Assembly: GCA_041493205.1 (NCBI GenBank)
Contig: JBGPYM010000066.1
Coordinates: forward strand, 1-13,324
Reading direction: 5' to 3'
Length of the DNA stretch: 13,324 nucleotides
From: JBGPYM01 sp041493205
GTDB taxonomy: Bacteria > Bacteroidota > Ignavibacteria > UBA10030 > UBA6906
Position numbers and translations under genes: made by a program. The notes below the pieces were generated by a model. The model made no database searches. It was not told where the DNA came from and worked only from the letters and a program-made list of their open reading frames with translations. Numbering within the stretch: the stretch's first letter is position 1; each line of letters begins with the position of its first letter. Positions 6,843 to 13,324 of this stretch are shown here, one piece after another.

Positions 6843-8150
6843 ATGGCTGACGATACACTCATAACACTTGCCCTGGCGGCGCTCGTCATTCCGGGCGTCG
6901 TGGTGCCGTACTGGCGGAAGCACCGGCGGATAGAGCGTGCCGCCCGCGAACGGTATGAAAAGGCGAAGATCGCCGGACTTCAGGCGGCAGTGTCCATGCA
7001 TCCCCACATTAATGCGCTCAGCTGCATCGGGTGCGGGGGGTGTGTCGATGCCTGTCCTGAAGAGCACGTCCTGGCGATTATCGATGGGAAAGCAGTCCTG
7101 GAGAACGGGGCCAAGTGCGTGGGTCACGGGCTCTGCGCTGAGGCATGTCCCGTCGGTGCCATCACGATGATGATGGCGGGAGCCGGCCGGAGCGCGGACC
7201 TCCCGATCCTGAATGAACTTCTCGAAACCACCGTTCCCAACATGTTTATTGCGGGTGAACTGGGAGGGATGGGTCTGATCCGCAATGCGATCAATCAGGG
7301 AAAGAAAACCGTCGAAGCGATTGCCGCCCGCCCGCGGCCGAAGAACGCCGGGTACGATGTCGCCATCGTCGGCGCCGGTCCCGCGGGACTTGCCGCCGGA
7401 CTCGCGGCGAAGGCAAAGGGCCTCCGCTACATCCTCCTCGAGCAGGGAGATGCCGGCGGGACAGTTCTTCAGTACCCGCGGCGGAAAATCGTCATGACGT
7501 CCCCCGTGGACCTGCCCGGATGGGGGAAACTGAAGTTGACGGAGACGTCGAAGGAGAATCTCCTGGAAATCTGGCAGCAGATCCTCGTCAAGACGAAGCT
7601 GACCGTCAACAACAACGAGAAGGTCCTGAGCATCCAGAAGCAGGGAGAAAATTTCGTCATCGCATCGGCGAAGGAGCAGCAGTACACCGCCGGAAGCGTC
7701 ATCCTCGCCCTCGGGCGCCGGGGTACCCCGCGGAAGCTGGGTGTGCCGGGGGAGGAACTGTCGAAAGTCGCATACCGCCTCATCGACGCGGAGAGTTATC
7801 AGAATTGCGACGTTCTCGTCGTGGGCGGCGGCGATTCCGCAGTGGAGGCGGCCATGGGGCTCGCGCTGCAGGGAACCAACCGCGTCACCGTCTCGTACCG
7901 GAAGAGCGAATTCAGCCGCCTCAAGCCGCGCAATGTTGAACGGCTTGCCGAAGACGTCAAAAGGAAAGCCATCACCCTCATTTTCAATTCCGAAGTGAAG
8001 GTTATCCTTCACAAGGAAGTCCAGTTTGCAACCCCCGAAGGCGACAAGACGATCCCCAATGACTATGTCTTCATCTTCGCGGGAGGGGAAATGCCGTTTG
8101 AGTTCCTGAAGTCGGTCGGTATCCGCTTCCAGGAAACGATGCTCAACTGA
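6843..8150 (+). CDS. Membrane-anchored ferredoxin/FAD/NAD(P) oxidoreductase, thioredoxin-reductase-like
   Basis: The product has 435 residues from ATG 6843, preceded by GGGGAG (6833-6838). It follows the barrel gene by 11 nt, so it is in the same operon. Residues 6-22 are one membrane helix followed by WRKHRR, which places the rest in the cytoplasm. Residues 61-72 are CIGCGGCVDACP, a [4Fe-4S] site. Residues 92-103 are CVGHGLCAEACP, a second site with His95 in place of the second Cys. Residues 131-160 (VPNMFIAGELGGMGLIRNAI...) resemble the C-terminal FAD segment of thioredoxin-reductase-like enzymes, here placed before the GAGPAG FAD fold (177-182). GGGDSA (328-333) is the NAD(P) site. No CxxC disulfide motif is seen, so it is not a classical thioredoxin reductase. 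It probably moves electrons between NAD(P)H and a ferredoxin-like or membrane partner; the substrate is unknown. Confidence 0.88.
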   Translation: MADDTLITLALAALVIPGVVVPYWRKHRRIERAARERYEKAKIAGLQAAVSMHPHINALSCIGCGGCVDACPEEHVLAIIDGKAVLENGAKCVGHGLCAEACPVGAITMMMAGAGRSADLPILNELLETTVPNMFIAGELGGMGLIRNAINQGKKTVEAIAARPRPKNAGYDVAIVGAGPAGLAAGLAAKAKGLRYILLEQGDAGGTVLQYPRRKIVMTSPVDLPGWGKLKLTETSKENLLEIWQQILVKTKLTVNNNEKVLSIQKQGENFVIASAKEQQYTAGSVILALGRRGTPRKLGVPGEELSKVAYRLIDAESYQNCDVLVVGGGDSAVEAAMGLALQGTNRVTVSYRKSEFSRLKPRNVERLAEDVKRKAITLIFNSEVKVILHKEVQFATPEGDKTIPNDYVFIFAGGEMPFEFLKSVGIRFQETMLN

Positions 8151-8156
8151 CCTGCC

Positions 8157-8187
8157 TTCCTCCCCCGGACCCGGGGGATGAATTTTT
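8157..8187 (+). terminator. Rho-independent terminator-like hairpin
   Basis: TCCCCCGG (8161-8168) pairs with CCGGGGGA (8171-8178); in practice the inner pairs would open to form a loop. Flanking TTC (8157-8159) and GAA (8180-8182) extend the stem past one mismatch. A TTTTT run follows at 8183-8187. Lying just after the stop at 8150, it would end the electron-transfer operon. Confidence 0.7.
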
Positions 8188-8207
8188 CCCGCCTATTCCG
8201 TACCTTG

Positions 8208-8229
8208 ATACCCGGATATGTCCGGGTAT
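8208..8229 (+). promoter_or_regulatory. Perfect 9-bp inverted repeat with the start codon in its loop
   Basis: ATACCCGGA (8208-8216) and TCCGGGTAT (8221-8229) are exact reverse complements around a TATG loop. The ATG at 8218-8220 is the only plausible start of the downstream gene, because an in-frame TGA sits at 8206-8208. No Shine-Dalgarno sequence is visible. It may be an RNA hairpin that exposes or controls the start codon, or a DNA operator for a dimeric regulator. Confidence 0.6.
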
Positions 8230-8613
8230 GCTCACACACGTCATTTTACTCTTGAAGAGGCCCGCAGGGAACTGACGGCCGTCCATGCCATTGCCAGCCG
8301 CATCACCGAACTCAAAGCAGCGCTCGATGAAAAAGGATGGGACGTGCAGCGCCACGCCTATTTCGGGGGGCTGGGACCGAACGGCGACGGCAGCTTTCCG
8401 GAGGAAATGGAGCTGCTCGTCGAGCTCGTGAAAAGCCTGGAGACACGGGGGATCCTCGTCAAAGGGATCGAACAGGGGCTCGTCGATTTCCCCCACATCC
8501 GTGCGAACGGCGAAGAGGTTTACCTCTGCTGGAAAGTGGGCGAGGATGATATAGCATACTGGCATGCGATTGCCGACGGAGTTGCGGGCAGGAAGAGCAT
8601 CGAGGAACTCTGA
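8218..8613 (+). CDS. DUF2203 family protein
   Basis: The product has 131 residues and no signal peptide or membrane segment. The N-terminus (RHFTLEEARREL) leads into a helical region. The C-terminal half carries the recognisable DUF2203 pattern: ILVKGIEQGLVDFPHI, then GEEVYLCWKVGEDDIAYWH, and a final GVAGRKSIEEL. The family is widespread in bacteria and some archaea, and its function is not established. The gene lies between a terminator-like hairpin and a 125-nt spacer, so it may be expressed on its own. Its start codon sits inside a perfect inverted repeat without a clear ribosome site, which suggests leaderless or structure-controlled translation. No functional link to the cytochromes or the efflux genes is visible. 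Confidence 0.85.
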   Translation: MSGYAHTRHFTLEEARRELTAVHAIASRITELKAALDEKGWDVQRHAYFGGLGPNGDGSFPEEMELLVELVKSLETRGILVKGIEQGLVDFPHIRANGEEVYLCWKVGEDDIAYWHAIADGVAGRKSIEEL

Positions 8614-8738
8614 TCGTCGTCCGGCCTGATCCGCACGGCGTTAAACCTTTCCCGGCGGCAGCCTGTCCAACAGGTGCGAAGGTCGCCTCCGTTGTCCACA
8701 TGTGACTGCCATTTCACCAAGGAAGGAATTCCGGTCCG
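8614..8738. other. Intergenic spacer before the efflux/uvrB unit
   Basis: This 125-nt spacer has no coding potential that I can support. It probably holds the promoter of the adaptor-permease-uvrB unit, but no convincing -35/-10 pair stands out. CCTG(TCCAA)CAGG and TGTGA(8 nt)TCACC are weak inverted repeats only. Confidence 0.4.
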
Positions 8739-10082
8739 ATGAAGAAGAGACGCTGGTGGTATATTGCGGGGAGCGCGCTCCTGGTTGTCTGCGCGATCAC
8801 CGTCTGGCGGCTGACAGGCCATGCCGAAAAAATAGAATACCGGTTTGACAAGGTCGACCGGGGAGACGTCAGCGTCACGATCAGTGCGACGGGGACGCTC
8901 AGCGCGGTCACCACCGTACAGGTGGGCTCGCAGGTTTCCGGGACCATTTCGAAGCTGTACGCGGACTTCAATTCGGTCGTGAAGAAGGGCCAGTTGCTCG
9001 CACAGCTCGATCCGACATTCCTGCAGGCCTCGGTGAACGAAGCGCGCGCGAACCTTGACCGTGCGAAAGCACAGGTGGACGACGCGCAACGCACCATGAC
9101 GCGGACGTCCGCCCTCTTCGCCAAGGAGCTCGTGTCCCAATCGGACATGGACGTCGCAACCACCGCACTGCAGACTGCGAAGGCATCCTTCAAGCAGAAC
9201 CAGGCTGCGCTTGACCGCGCGGAAGTCAATCTGCACTACGCCACCATCACGGCCCCGATCAGCGGCATGGTCATCTCGCGCAACGTCGACGTGGGACAGA
9301 CCGTCGCGGCGAGTCTCTCCGCCCCGACCCTCTTTACCATTGCCAACGACATGCGCAAAATGCAGGTGCAGGCGAGCGTGGACGAAGCCGATATCGGCAA
9401 CGTGACCATCGGCCAGGACGTGACCTTCCGCGTGGATGCCTACCCCGATCGCGAGTTCCACGGATCGGTGTCGCAGGTGCGCCTCGCTCCCGTCGTGACG
9501 CAGAACGTGGTGACGTACAGTGTCATCATCGACGTCAATAACCCCGACATGAAATTGATGCCAGGCATGACTGCCACAGTCTCCATTGAGGTCGCGTCCC
9601 GAGAAGGCGTACTCCGGGTTCCGCTCCTCGCTGTCAGGTTTACTCCTCCTGATGTTCCTAAGGAGGCATTCCCGCGCCCGCCCCGCGAAGCCATGCAGGG
9701 CGGCGCAGGGACTGATTCGGCGCGGACGGCGGACCGGCCGCGGGGCGAACGGCGCATGTGGGGCCGCGGCGGGCGCAGAGACAGCAGCGCATCTGCAGAT
9801 CCGCAGCCGGAGGCAGACCGGCGCTCACAAATGATGCGCCGGCTCATCAACAAGGCCCGGGTGTGGGTGCTCGCAGACGGGGTGCCACGACCCGTGATGG
9901 TGACGCGCGGGTTGCAGAATACCCGTTACGTGGAAGTTCTGGATTCGGACCTGAAAGAAGGAGACGAAATCATCATCGGCGCTTCGGGCGGGCCGCAACA
10001 GGCGCTCGGATCCGCGGCGCAAAACAATCCCTTCCAGCCACGGGGCATGGGAGGCGTGCAGGGCAGGCGGGGAGGCTTGTGA
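8739..10082 (+). CDS. MacA/HlyD-type periplasmic adaptor (membrane fusion protein)
   Basis: The product has 447 residues, with AAGGAAGGA (8719-8727) upstream of the ATG. The order is an N-terminal membrane anchor (about residues 7-25), a lipoyl-like half (GQVGS-type VQVGSQVSGTI, then KKGQLLAQLD), an alpha-helical hairpin rich in Ala/Gln/Lys (about 88-160), the second lipoyl half (ATITAPISGMVISRNVDVGQTV), a beta-barrel domain (QVQASVDEADIGNV...PGMTATVSIEV) and a membrane-proximal domain at the C-terminus. Residues about 300-370 are an insertion rich in Pro, Arg and Gly, and the tail (from about 425) is also Gly/Arg-rich. It would join an inner-membrane ABC permease to an outer-membrane channel, as MacA does for MacB and TolC. 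The permease gene starts one base after its stop, so they form a pair. The exported substrate is unknown. Confidence 0.92.
   Translation: MKKRRWWYIAGSALLVVCAITVWRLTGHAEKIEYRFDKVDRGDVSVTISATGTLSAVTTVQVGSQVSGTISKLYADFNSVVKKGQLLAQLDPTFLQASVNEARANLDRAKAQVDDAQRTMTRTSALFAKELVSQSDMDVATTALQTAKASFKQNQAALDRAEVNLHYATITAPISGMVISRNVDVGQTVAASLSAPTLFTIANDMRKMQVQASVDEADIGNVTIGQDVTFRVDAYPDREFHGSVSQVRLAPVVTQNVVTYSVIIDVNNPDMKLMPGMTATVSIEVASREGVLRVPLLAVRFTPPDVPKEAFPRPPREAMQGGAGTDSARTADRPRGERRMWGRGGRRDSSASADPQPEADRRSQMMRRLINKARVWVLADGVPRPVMVTRGLQNTRYVEVLDSDLKEGDEIIIGASGGPQQALGSAAQNNPFQPRGMGGVQGRRGGL
10069..10075 (+). promoter_or_regulatory. Ribosome binding site for the GTG-started permease
   Basis: GGGGAGG lies eight bases upstream of GTG 10084-10086, within the end of the adaptor gene. 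The good spacing supports the GTG start. Confidence 0.75.
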
Positions 10083-10083
10083 C

Positions 10084-11301
10084 GTGAATTTCGTGGAAAC
10101 AATTCAGATCGCGATCGATTCTCTGTTGCGCCACAAGACACGGGCGTTGCTGACCATGCTCGGCATCATCATCGGTGTCGGCGCAGTGATCGCCATGGTG
10201 GCGGTCGGCCAGGGGGCAACTTCGGCGGTCGAATCGCAGATCGCCAGCCTCGGCACCAACATCCTCATTGTGTTTCCGAGTGCCACCAACATGGGAGGGG
10301 TGAGCTCCGGCGCCGGTGCGGCACAGACGCTCACGCTGGACGACGTCCAGGCAATGGCCGACCAGTGCCCCGCGGTGGCCTTCGTCAGCCCGCAGACCCG
10401 CACCAACCGCCAGGTGGTCGCGCGCAACCTCAACTGGAGCACCAGCATCCAGGGAGGGAATACGGATTATTTCAGGATCCGGGACTGGCGGCTCGAGGGC
10501 GGCGACTTTTTCACCGACGCGGACGTCCGGGGAGCTACGAAAGTCTGCGTCATCGGCAAGACCGTCGCCGATAACCTCTACCCGGGGGAAAGTCCCGTGG
10601 GAGAGATGATCCGGATCAGCAAGCTCCCCTTCAAGGTCATCGGTGTCCTTTCCGCCAAGGGACAGAACGCGATGGGCCAGGACCAGGACGACATCATCAT
10701 TGCACCGTTTGCCACCGTTCAGAAGAAAATCCAGGGAGTCGATTTCGTCGGGACCGTTGTCATGTCGGCTGTCACGCAGGAAAAGATTCCCGAAGCCCAG
10801 ACCGAGGTGACGGAACTCCTCAGGGCCAGACACCGGCTGCAGGACTGGCAGGACAACGATTTTACCATCCGGAACCAGACCGATATCGCGGCAGCGGCGA
10901 CCTCGACCTCGAGCATCATGACCGTCCTGCTCGGGAGCATTGCGTCGGTGTCCCTGCTCGTCGGCGGCATCGGGATCATGAACATCATGCTGGTCTCGGT
11001 GACGGAGCGAACGCGCGAAATCGGCATCCGGATGGCCATCGGTGCCCGGCGGCGCGATATCCTGCTCCAGTTTCTTCTCGAAGCCGTTCTCTTGAGCGTG
11101 CTCGGAGGGTTGATCGGCGTCGTGATCGGGATGACGAGCTCAAAACTGATCTCGACATTCGCCGGCTGGCCCGTCGTGGTGTCCGCGGCCTCGGTCGGCC
11201 TTGCGTTCGCCTTCTCCGCGGCCGTCGGGATGTTCTTCGGATTCTATCCCGCGCAGAAAGCCTCCGGCCTGAGCCCCATCGAAGCGCTCCGGTACGAATG
11301 A
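10084..11301 (+). CDS. MacB/FtsX-family ABC transporter permease without ATPase domain
   Basis: The product has 405 residues from a GTG start. Helix 1 (about residues 18-42, ALLTMLGIIIGVGAVIAMVA) is followed by a large periplasmic MacB-PCD-type domain (about 43-270), then three helices in the last 130 residues (SIASVSLLVGGIGIMNIMLV; LLEAVLLSVLGGLIGVVIGM; VGLAFAFSAAVGMFFGFYP). The FtsX signature ERTREIGIRMAIGARRRDI and the ending PIEALRYE are typical of the family. MacB of E. coli carries an N-terminal ATPase; this protein lacks it, as in two-gene systems. No ABC ATPase is found in the window, since uvrB follows directly. It probably works with the adaptor just upstream and an ATPase encoded elsewhere, exporting a peptide, lipid or small molecule from the periplasm. 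Confidence 0.93.
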   Translation: MNFVETIQIAIDSLLRHKTRALLTMLGIIIGVGAVIAMVAVGQGATSAVESQIASLGTNILIVFPSATNMGGVSSGAGAAQTLTLDDVQAMADQCPAVAFVSPQTRTNRQVVARNLNWSTSIQGGNTDYFRIRDWRLEGGDFFTDADVRGATKVCVIGKTVADNLYPGESPVGEMIRISKLPFKVIGVLSAKGQNAMGQDQDDIIIAPFATVQKKIQGVDFVGTVVMSAVTQEKIPEAQTEVTELLRARHRLQDWQDNDFTIRNQTDIAAAATSTSSIMTVLLGSIASVSLLVGGIGIMNIMLVSVTERTREIGIRMAIGARRRDILLQFLLEAVLLSVLGGLIGVVIGMTSSKLISTFAGWPVVVSAASVGLAFAFSAAVGMFFGFYPAQKASGLSPIEALRYE

Positions 11302-13324
11302 GCGGCTTCACCCTGACATCCGATTTCTCACCGAGCGGCGACCAGCCGGAGGCAATCCAGCAGCTCACCGAGGGTGTGCTCCGCGGGGATAAATTCCAGA
11401 CTCTCCTCGGGGTCACCGGCAGCGGAAAAACCTTTACCGTCTCCAACGTCATCGCCGCCGCAGGCCGTCCGGTGCTGGTGATGTCGCACAACAAAACCCT
11501 CGCTGCACAGCTCTACGGGGAATTCAAGCGCTTCTTCCCGAAGGACCGGGTCGAGTTCTTCATCAGTTATTACGACTATTACCAGCCTGAAGCATACGTA
11601 CCCTCCTCCGACACGTACATCGCAAAGGACGCGTCGATCAATGACGAAATCGACCGGCTGCGCCTGCGGGCGACCAGCGCGCTGCTCAGCGAAGGGAAGA
11701 ATGTCATCGTCGTCGCCTCCATAAGCTGCATTTACGGCATCGGCGCCCCCGACGAGTGGGCCAGCCAGGTCGTGGTCGTCCGCGCGGGGGAGCGGATCGA
11801 GCGGAACGCGCTTCTCCGGAAACTCCTCGCAATTTACTATACCCGCAACGACTTTGAATTTGTCCGGGGCACCATGCGGGTCCGCGGCGATGTCGTCGAG
11901 GTGATCCCTGCGTATGAGAACGAGGAAGCGCTCCGCGTCGAATTCTTCGGCGACACCATCGAACGGATTTCGTACATCAACCGCGTGGACGGCAGCGTGC
12001 TCGGTGAGACCGACTATGAGGTGATCTATCCTGCCAAGCAGTTCGTCACCTCCCGGGACACGCTCGAACGCGCCGTCAAGGGGATCGAGATCGAGCTCGA
12101 CGAACGCCTGCAGGAGCTTCGCAACGGCGCGAAGCTGGTCGAGGCGCAGCGCCTGGAGCAACGCACACGATTCGATCTCGAGATGATGCGCGAGGTGGGT
12201 TACTGCTCAGGCATCGAGAACTACTCCCGGCATATCGCCGGCCGCACGCCCGGCTCGCGTCCCGCGTGCCTCATCGACTACTTCCCGAAAGACTTCCTCC
12301 TGGTGATCGACGAATCGCACGTGACGGTTCCCCAGATCGGCGGCATGTACCACGGGGACCGGTCGCGGAAGTTGACGCTGGTGGAACACGGCTTCCGCCT
12401 TCCGTCGGCCCTGGACAACCGCCCGCTCACGTTCGAGGAATGGGAGCAGATGGTGCACCAGGTCGTATTTGTCAGCGCGACCCCGGGTGACTATGAGCTC
12501 CAGAAATGCAAGGGCGTCGTCGTCGAGCAGGTGATTCGTCCCACGGGCCTCGTCGATCCGGAAGTAGAGGTCCGCCCCGTAAAGAATCAGATCGATGACC
12601 TCCTGGCCGAGATCCGCACCCGGGCAGCCCGTCAGGAACGGGTCCTCGTCACGACGCTCACCAAGCGCATGGCGGAGGACCTGACGGATTACCTGAATGA
12701 AATCGGCGTGAAAGTCCGGTACATCCACTCGGAAGTGGACGCGCTGGCACGGGTGGAGATCCTGCGCGATCTCCGGCTCGGGGATTTCGACGTCCTGGTG
12801 GGGGTCAACCTCCTCCGCGAAGGACTTGACCTGCCGGAGGTGTCGCTGGTGGCGATACTGGATGCCGACAAGGAGGGCTTCCTCCGTTCGGAGCGGTCCC
12901 TGATTCAGACCGCAGGCAGGACGGCACGGAACCTCAACGGCCGCGTGATTCTGTACGCGGATACCGTAACGGGGTCGATGCGCCGGATGCTGGATGAAAC
13001 GGGGCGCCGCCGGACACGGCAGCTGCAGTACAATGTCGACAACAACATCGTCCCCGCGACGGTATACAAAACCGTGGACGAGGTCCTTGCCGCCACCGCG
13101 GTTGCCGATGTAAAGGCTGCCCGCGACGCGAGGCGGGAACGGGCCAAGATGCCCCGCGTAGCGGAGAGTGTTGTGCGTTACCTCTCCGCCGATCAGAAAA
13201 ACGATCTGCTCGCGGAACTCCGCTCGGAAATGGAAAAGGCGGCCAGGGACCTCGAATTCGAGCGCGCCGCCAATCTTCGTGACGAAATCAAGAAACTCGA
13301 GGACATGTCCTCCCGCCCGAAGTA
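11298..13324 (+). CDS. uvrB: UvrABC excinuclease subunit B
   Basis: The frame runs 675 codons to the window edge, and the last two bases are TA, so a TAA or TAG stop probably lies just outside; the protein is essentially complete. It is the damage-verifying helicase-like subunit of nucleotide excision repair, acting with UvrA and UvrC in the cytoplasm. Visible motifs are GDQPEAI near the start, Walker A GVTGSGKT (38-45), the damage-probing hairpin YYDYYQPEAYVP (91-102), DESH (338-341), VNLLREGLDLPEV, DKEGFLRSERSLIQ and the arginine-finger region TAGRTARN (538-545; IGRAARN in E. coli). A UVR motif (about 632-665, ending FERAANLRDEIKKLE) should bind UvrC. Its ATG overlaps the permease stop as ATGA, so it is probably translationally coupled to the efflux genes. 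No SOS box is visible directly upstream. Confidence 0.98.
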   Translation, partial: MSGFTLTSDFSPSGDQPEAIQQLTEGVLRGDKFQTLLGVTGSGKTFTVSNVIAAAGRPVLVMSHNKTLAAQLYGEFKRFFPKDRVEFFISYYDYYQPEAYVPSSDTYIAKDASINDEIDRLRLRATSALLSEGKNVIVVASISCIYGIGAPDEWASQVVVVRAGERIERNALLRKLLAIYYTRNDFEFVRGTMRVRGDVVEVIPAYENEEALRVEFFGDTIERISYINRVDGSVLGETDYEVIYPAKQFVTSRDTLERAVKGIEIELDERLQELRNGAKLVEAQRLEQRTRFDLEMMREVGYCSGIENYSRHIAGRTPGSRPACLIDYFPKDFLLVIDESHVTVPQIGGMYHGDRSRKLTLVEHGFRLPSALDNRPLTFEEWEQMVHQVVFVSATPGDYELQKCKGVVVEQVIRPTGLVDPEVEVRPVKNQIDDLLAEIRTRAARQERVLVTTLTKRMAEDLTDYLNEIGVKVRYIHSEVDALARVEILRDLRLGDFDVLVGVNLLREGLDLPEVSLVAILDADKEGFLRSERSLIQTAGRTARNLNGRVILYADTVTGSMRRMLDETGRRRTRQLQYNVDNNIVPATVYKTVDEVLAATAVADVKAARDARRERAKMPRVAESVVRYLSADQKNDLLAELRSEMEKAARDLEFERAANLRDEIKKLEDMSSRPK

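Noticed and set aside
6828..8012. A 394-codon open frame on the minus strand
   Set aside because: It lies wholly antisense to the oxidoreductase gene, which has clear Fe-S, FAD and NAD(P) motifs. Its translation shows no recognisable domain and it is a GC-rich shadow frame.
8701..8717. CRP-like site TGTGA-N8-TCACC upstream of the adaptor gene
   Set aside because: The spacer is 8 rather than 6 bases and the right arm is imperfect; a match this short is expected by chance.
8520..9461. A 313-codon open frame on the minus strand
   Set aside because: It spans the end of the DUF2203 gene, the spacer and the adaptor gene. The translation is His/Arg/Gly-rich without family motifs, so it is taken as a shadow.

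Overview
The window is dense, GC-rich bacterial chromosome in which every recognised gene is on the + strand. It reads as two transcription units and a small gene between them. No taxon can be assigned with certainty. Very large tandem multiheme c-type cytochromes encoded next to an outer-membrane beta-barrel point to a Gram-negative, respiratory, probably anaerobic or facultative lineage. My best guess is the Bacteroidota/Ignavibacteriota/Chlorobiota neighbourhood or a similar metal-respiring group, and this is inference only.

Region 1 (1-8150) looks like an extracellular electron transfer or porin-cytochrome operon. It begins with the C-terminal end of a His-rich integral membrane protein, possibly a b-type cytochrome (to 344). 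This overlaps by 7 nt an exported cytochrome with 19 CXXCH motifs plus one mutated site (338-2047). Next comes an exported cytochrome with 39 CXXCH and one CX4CH motif, 40 predicted hemes in about 1007 residues (2084-5107), built mainly from ten tandem triheme modules of about 71 residues. A structured 110-nt spacer leads to an exported protein with a small N-terminal beta domain and a predicted outer-membrane barrel (5218-6831). The last gene encodes a membrane-anchored ferredoxin/FAD/NAD(P) oxidoreductase (6843-8150), followed by a terminator-like hairpin. Together these would supply a membrane electron entry point, periplasmic and extracellular heme wires, an outer-membrane pore and a cytoplasmic-side redox enzyme. 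That combined role is inferred from gene content and order.

Region 2 (8151-8738) holds the terminator, a DUF2203-type small protein gene (8218-8613) whose ATG lies in the loop of a perfect 9-bp inverted repeat with no Shine-Dalgarno sequence, and a 125-nt spacer.

Region 3 (8739-13324) encodes a MacA/HlyD-type periplasmic adaptor, a MacB/FtsX-type permease without its ATPase domain, and UvrB. The adaptor and permease are 1 nt apart, and the permease and uvrB overlap by ATGA, so all three are probably co-transcribed. UvrB is open to the window edge, but its UVR motif is complete and the last two bases (TA) probably begin its stop codon. No stretch over 300 bases lacks a gene, and I saw no tRNA, rRNA, CRISPR array, insertion sequence or transposase.
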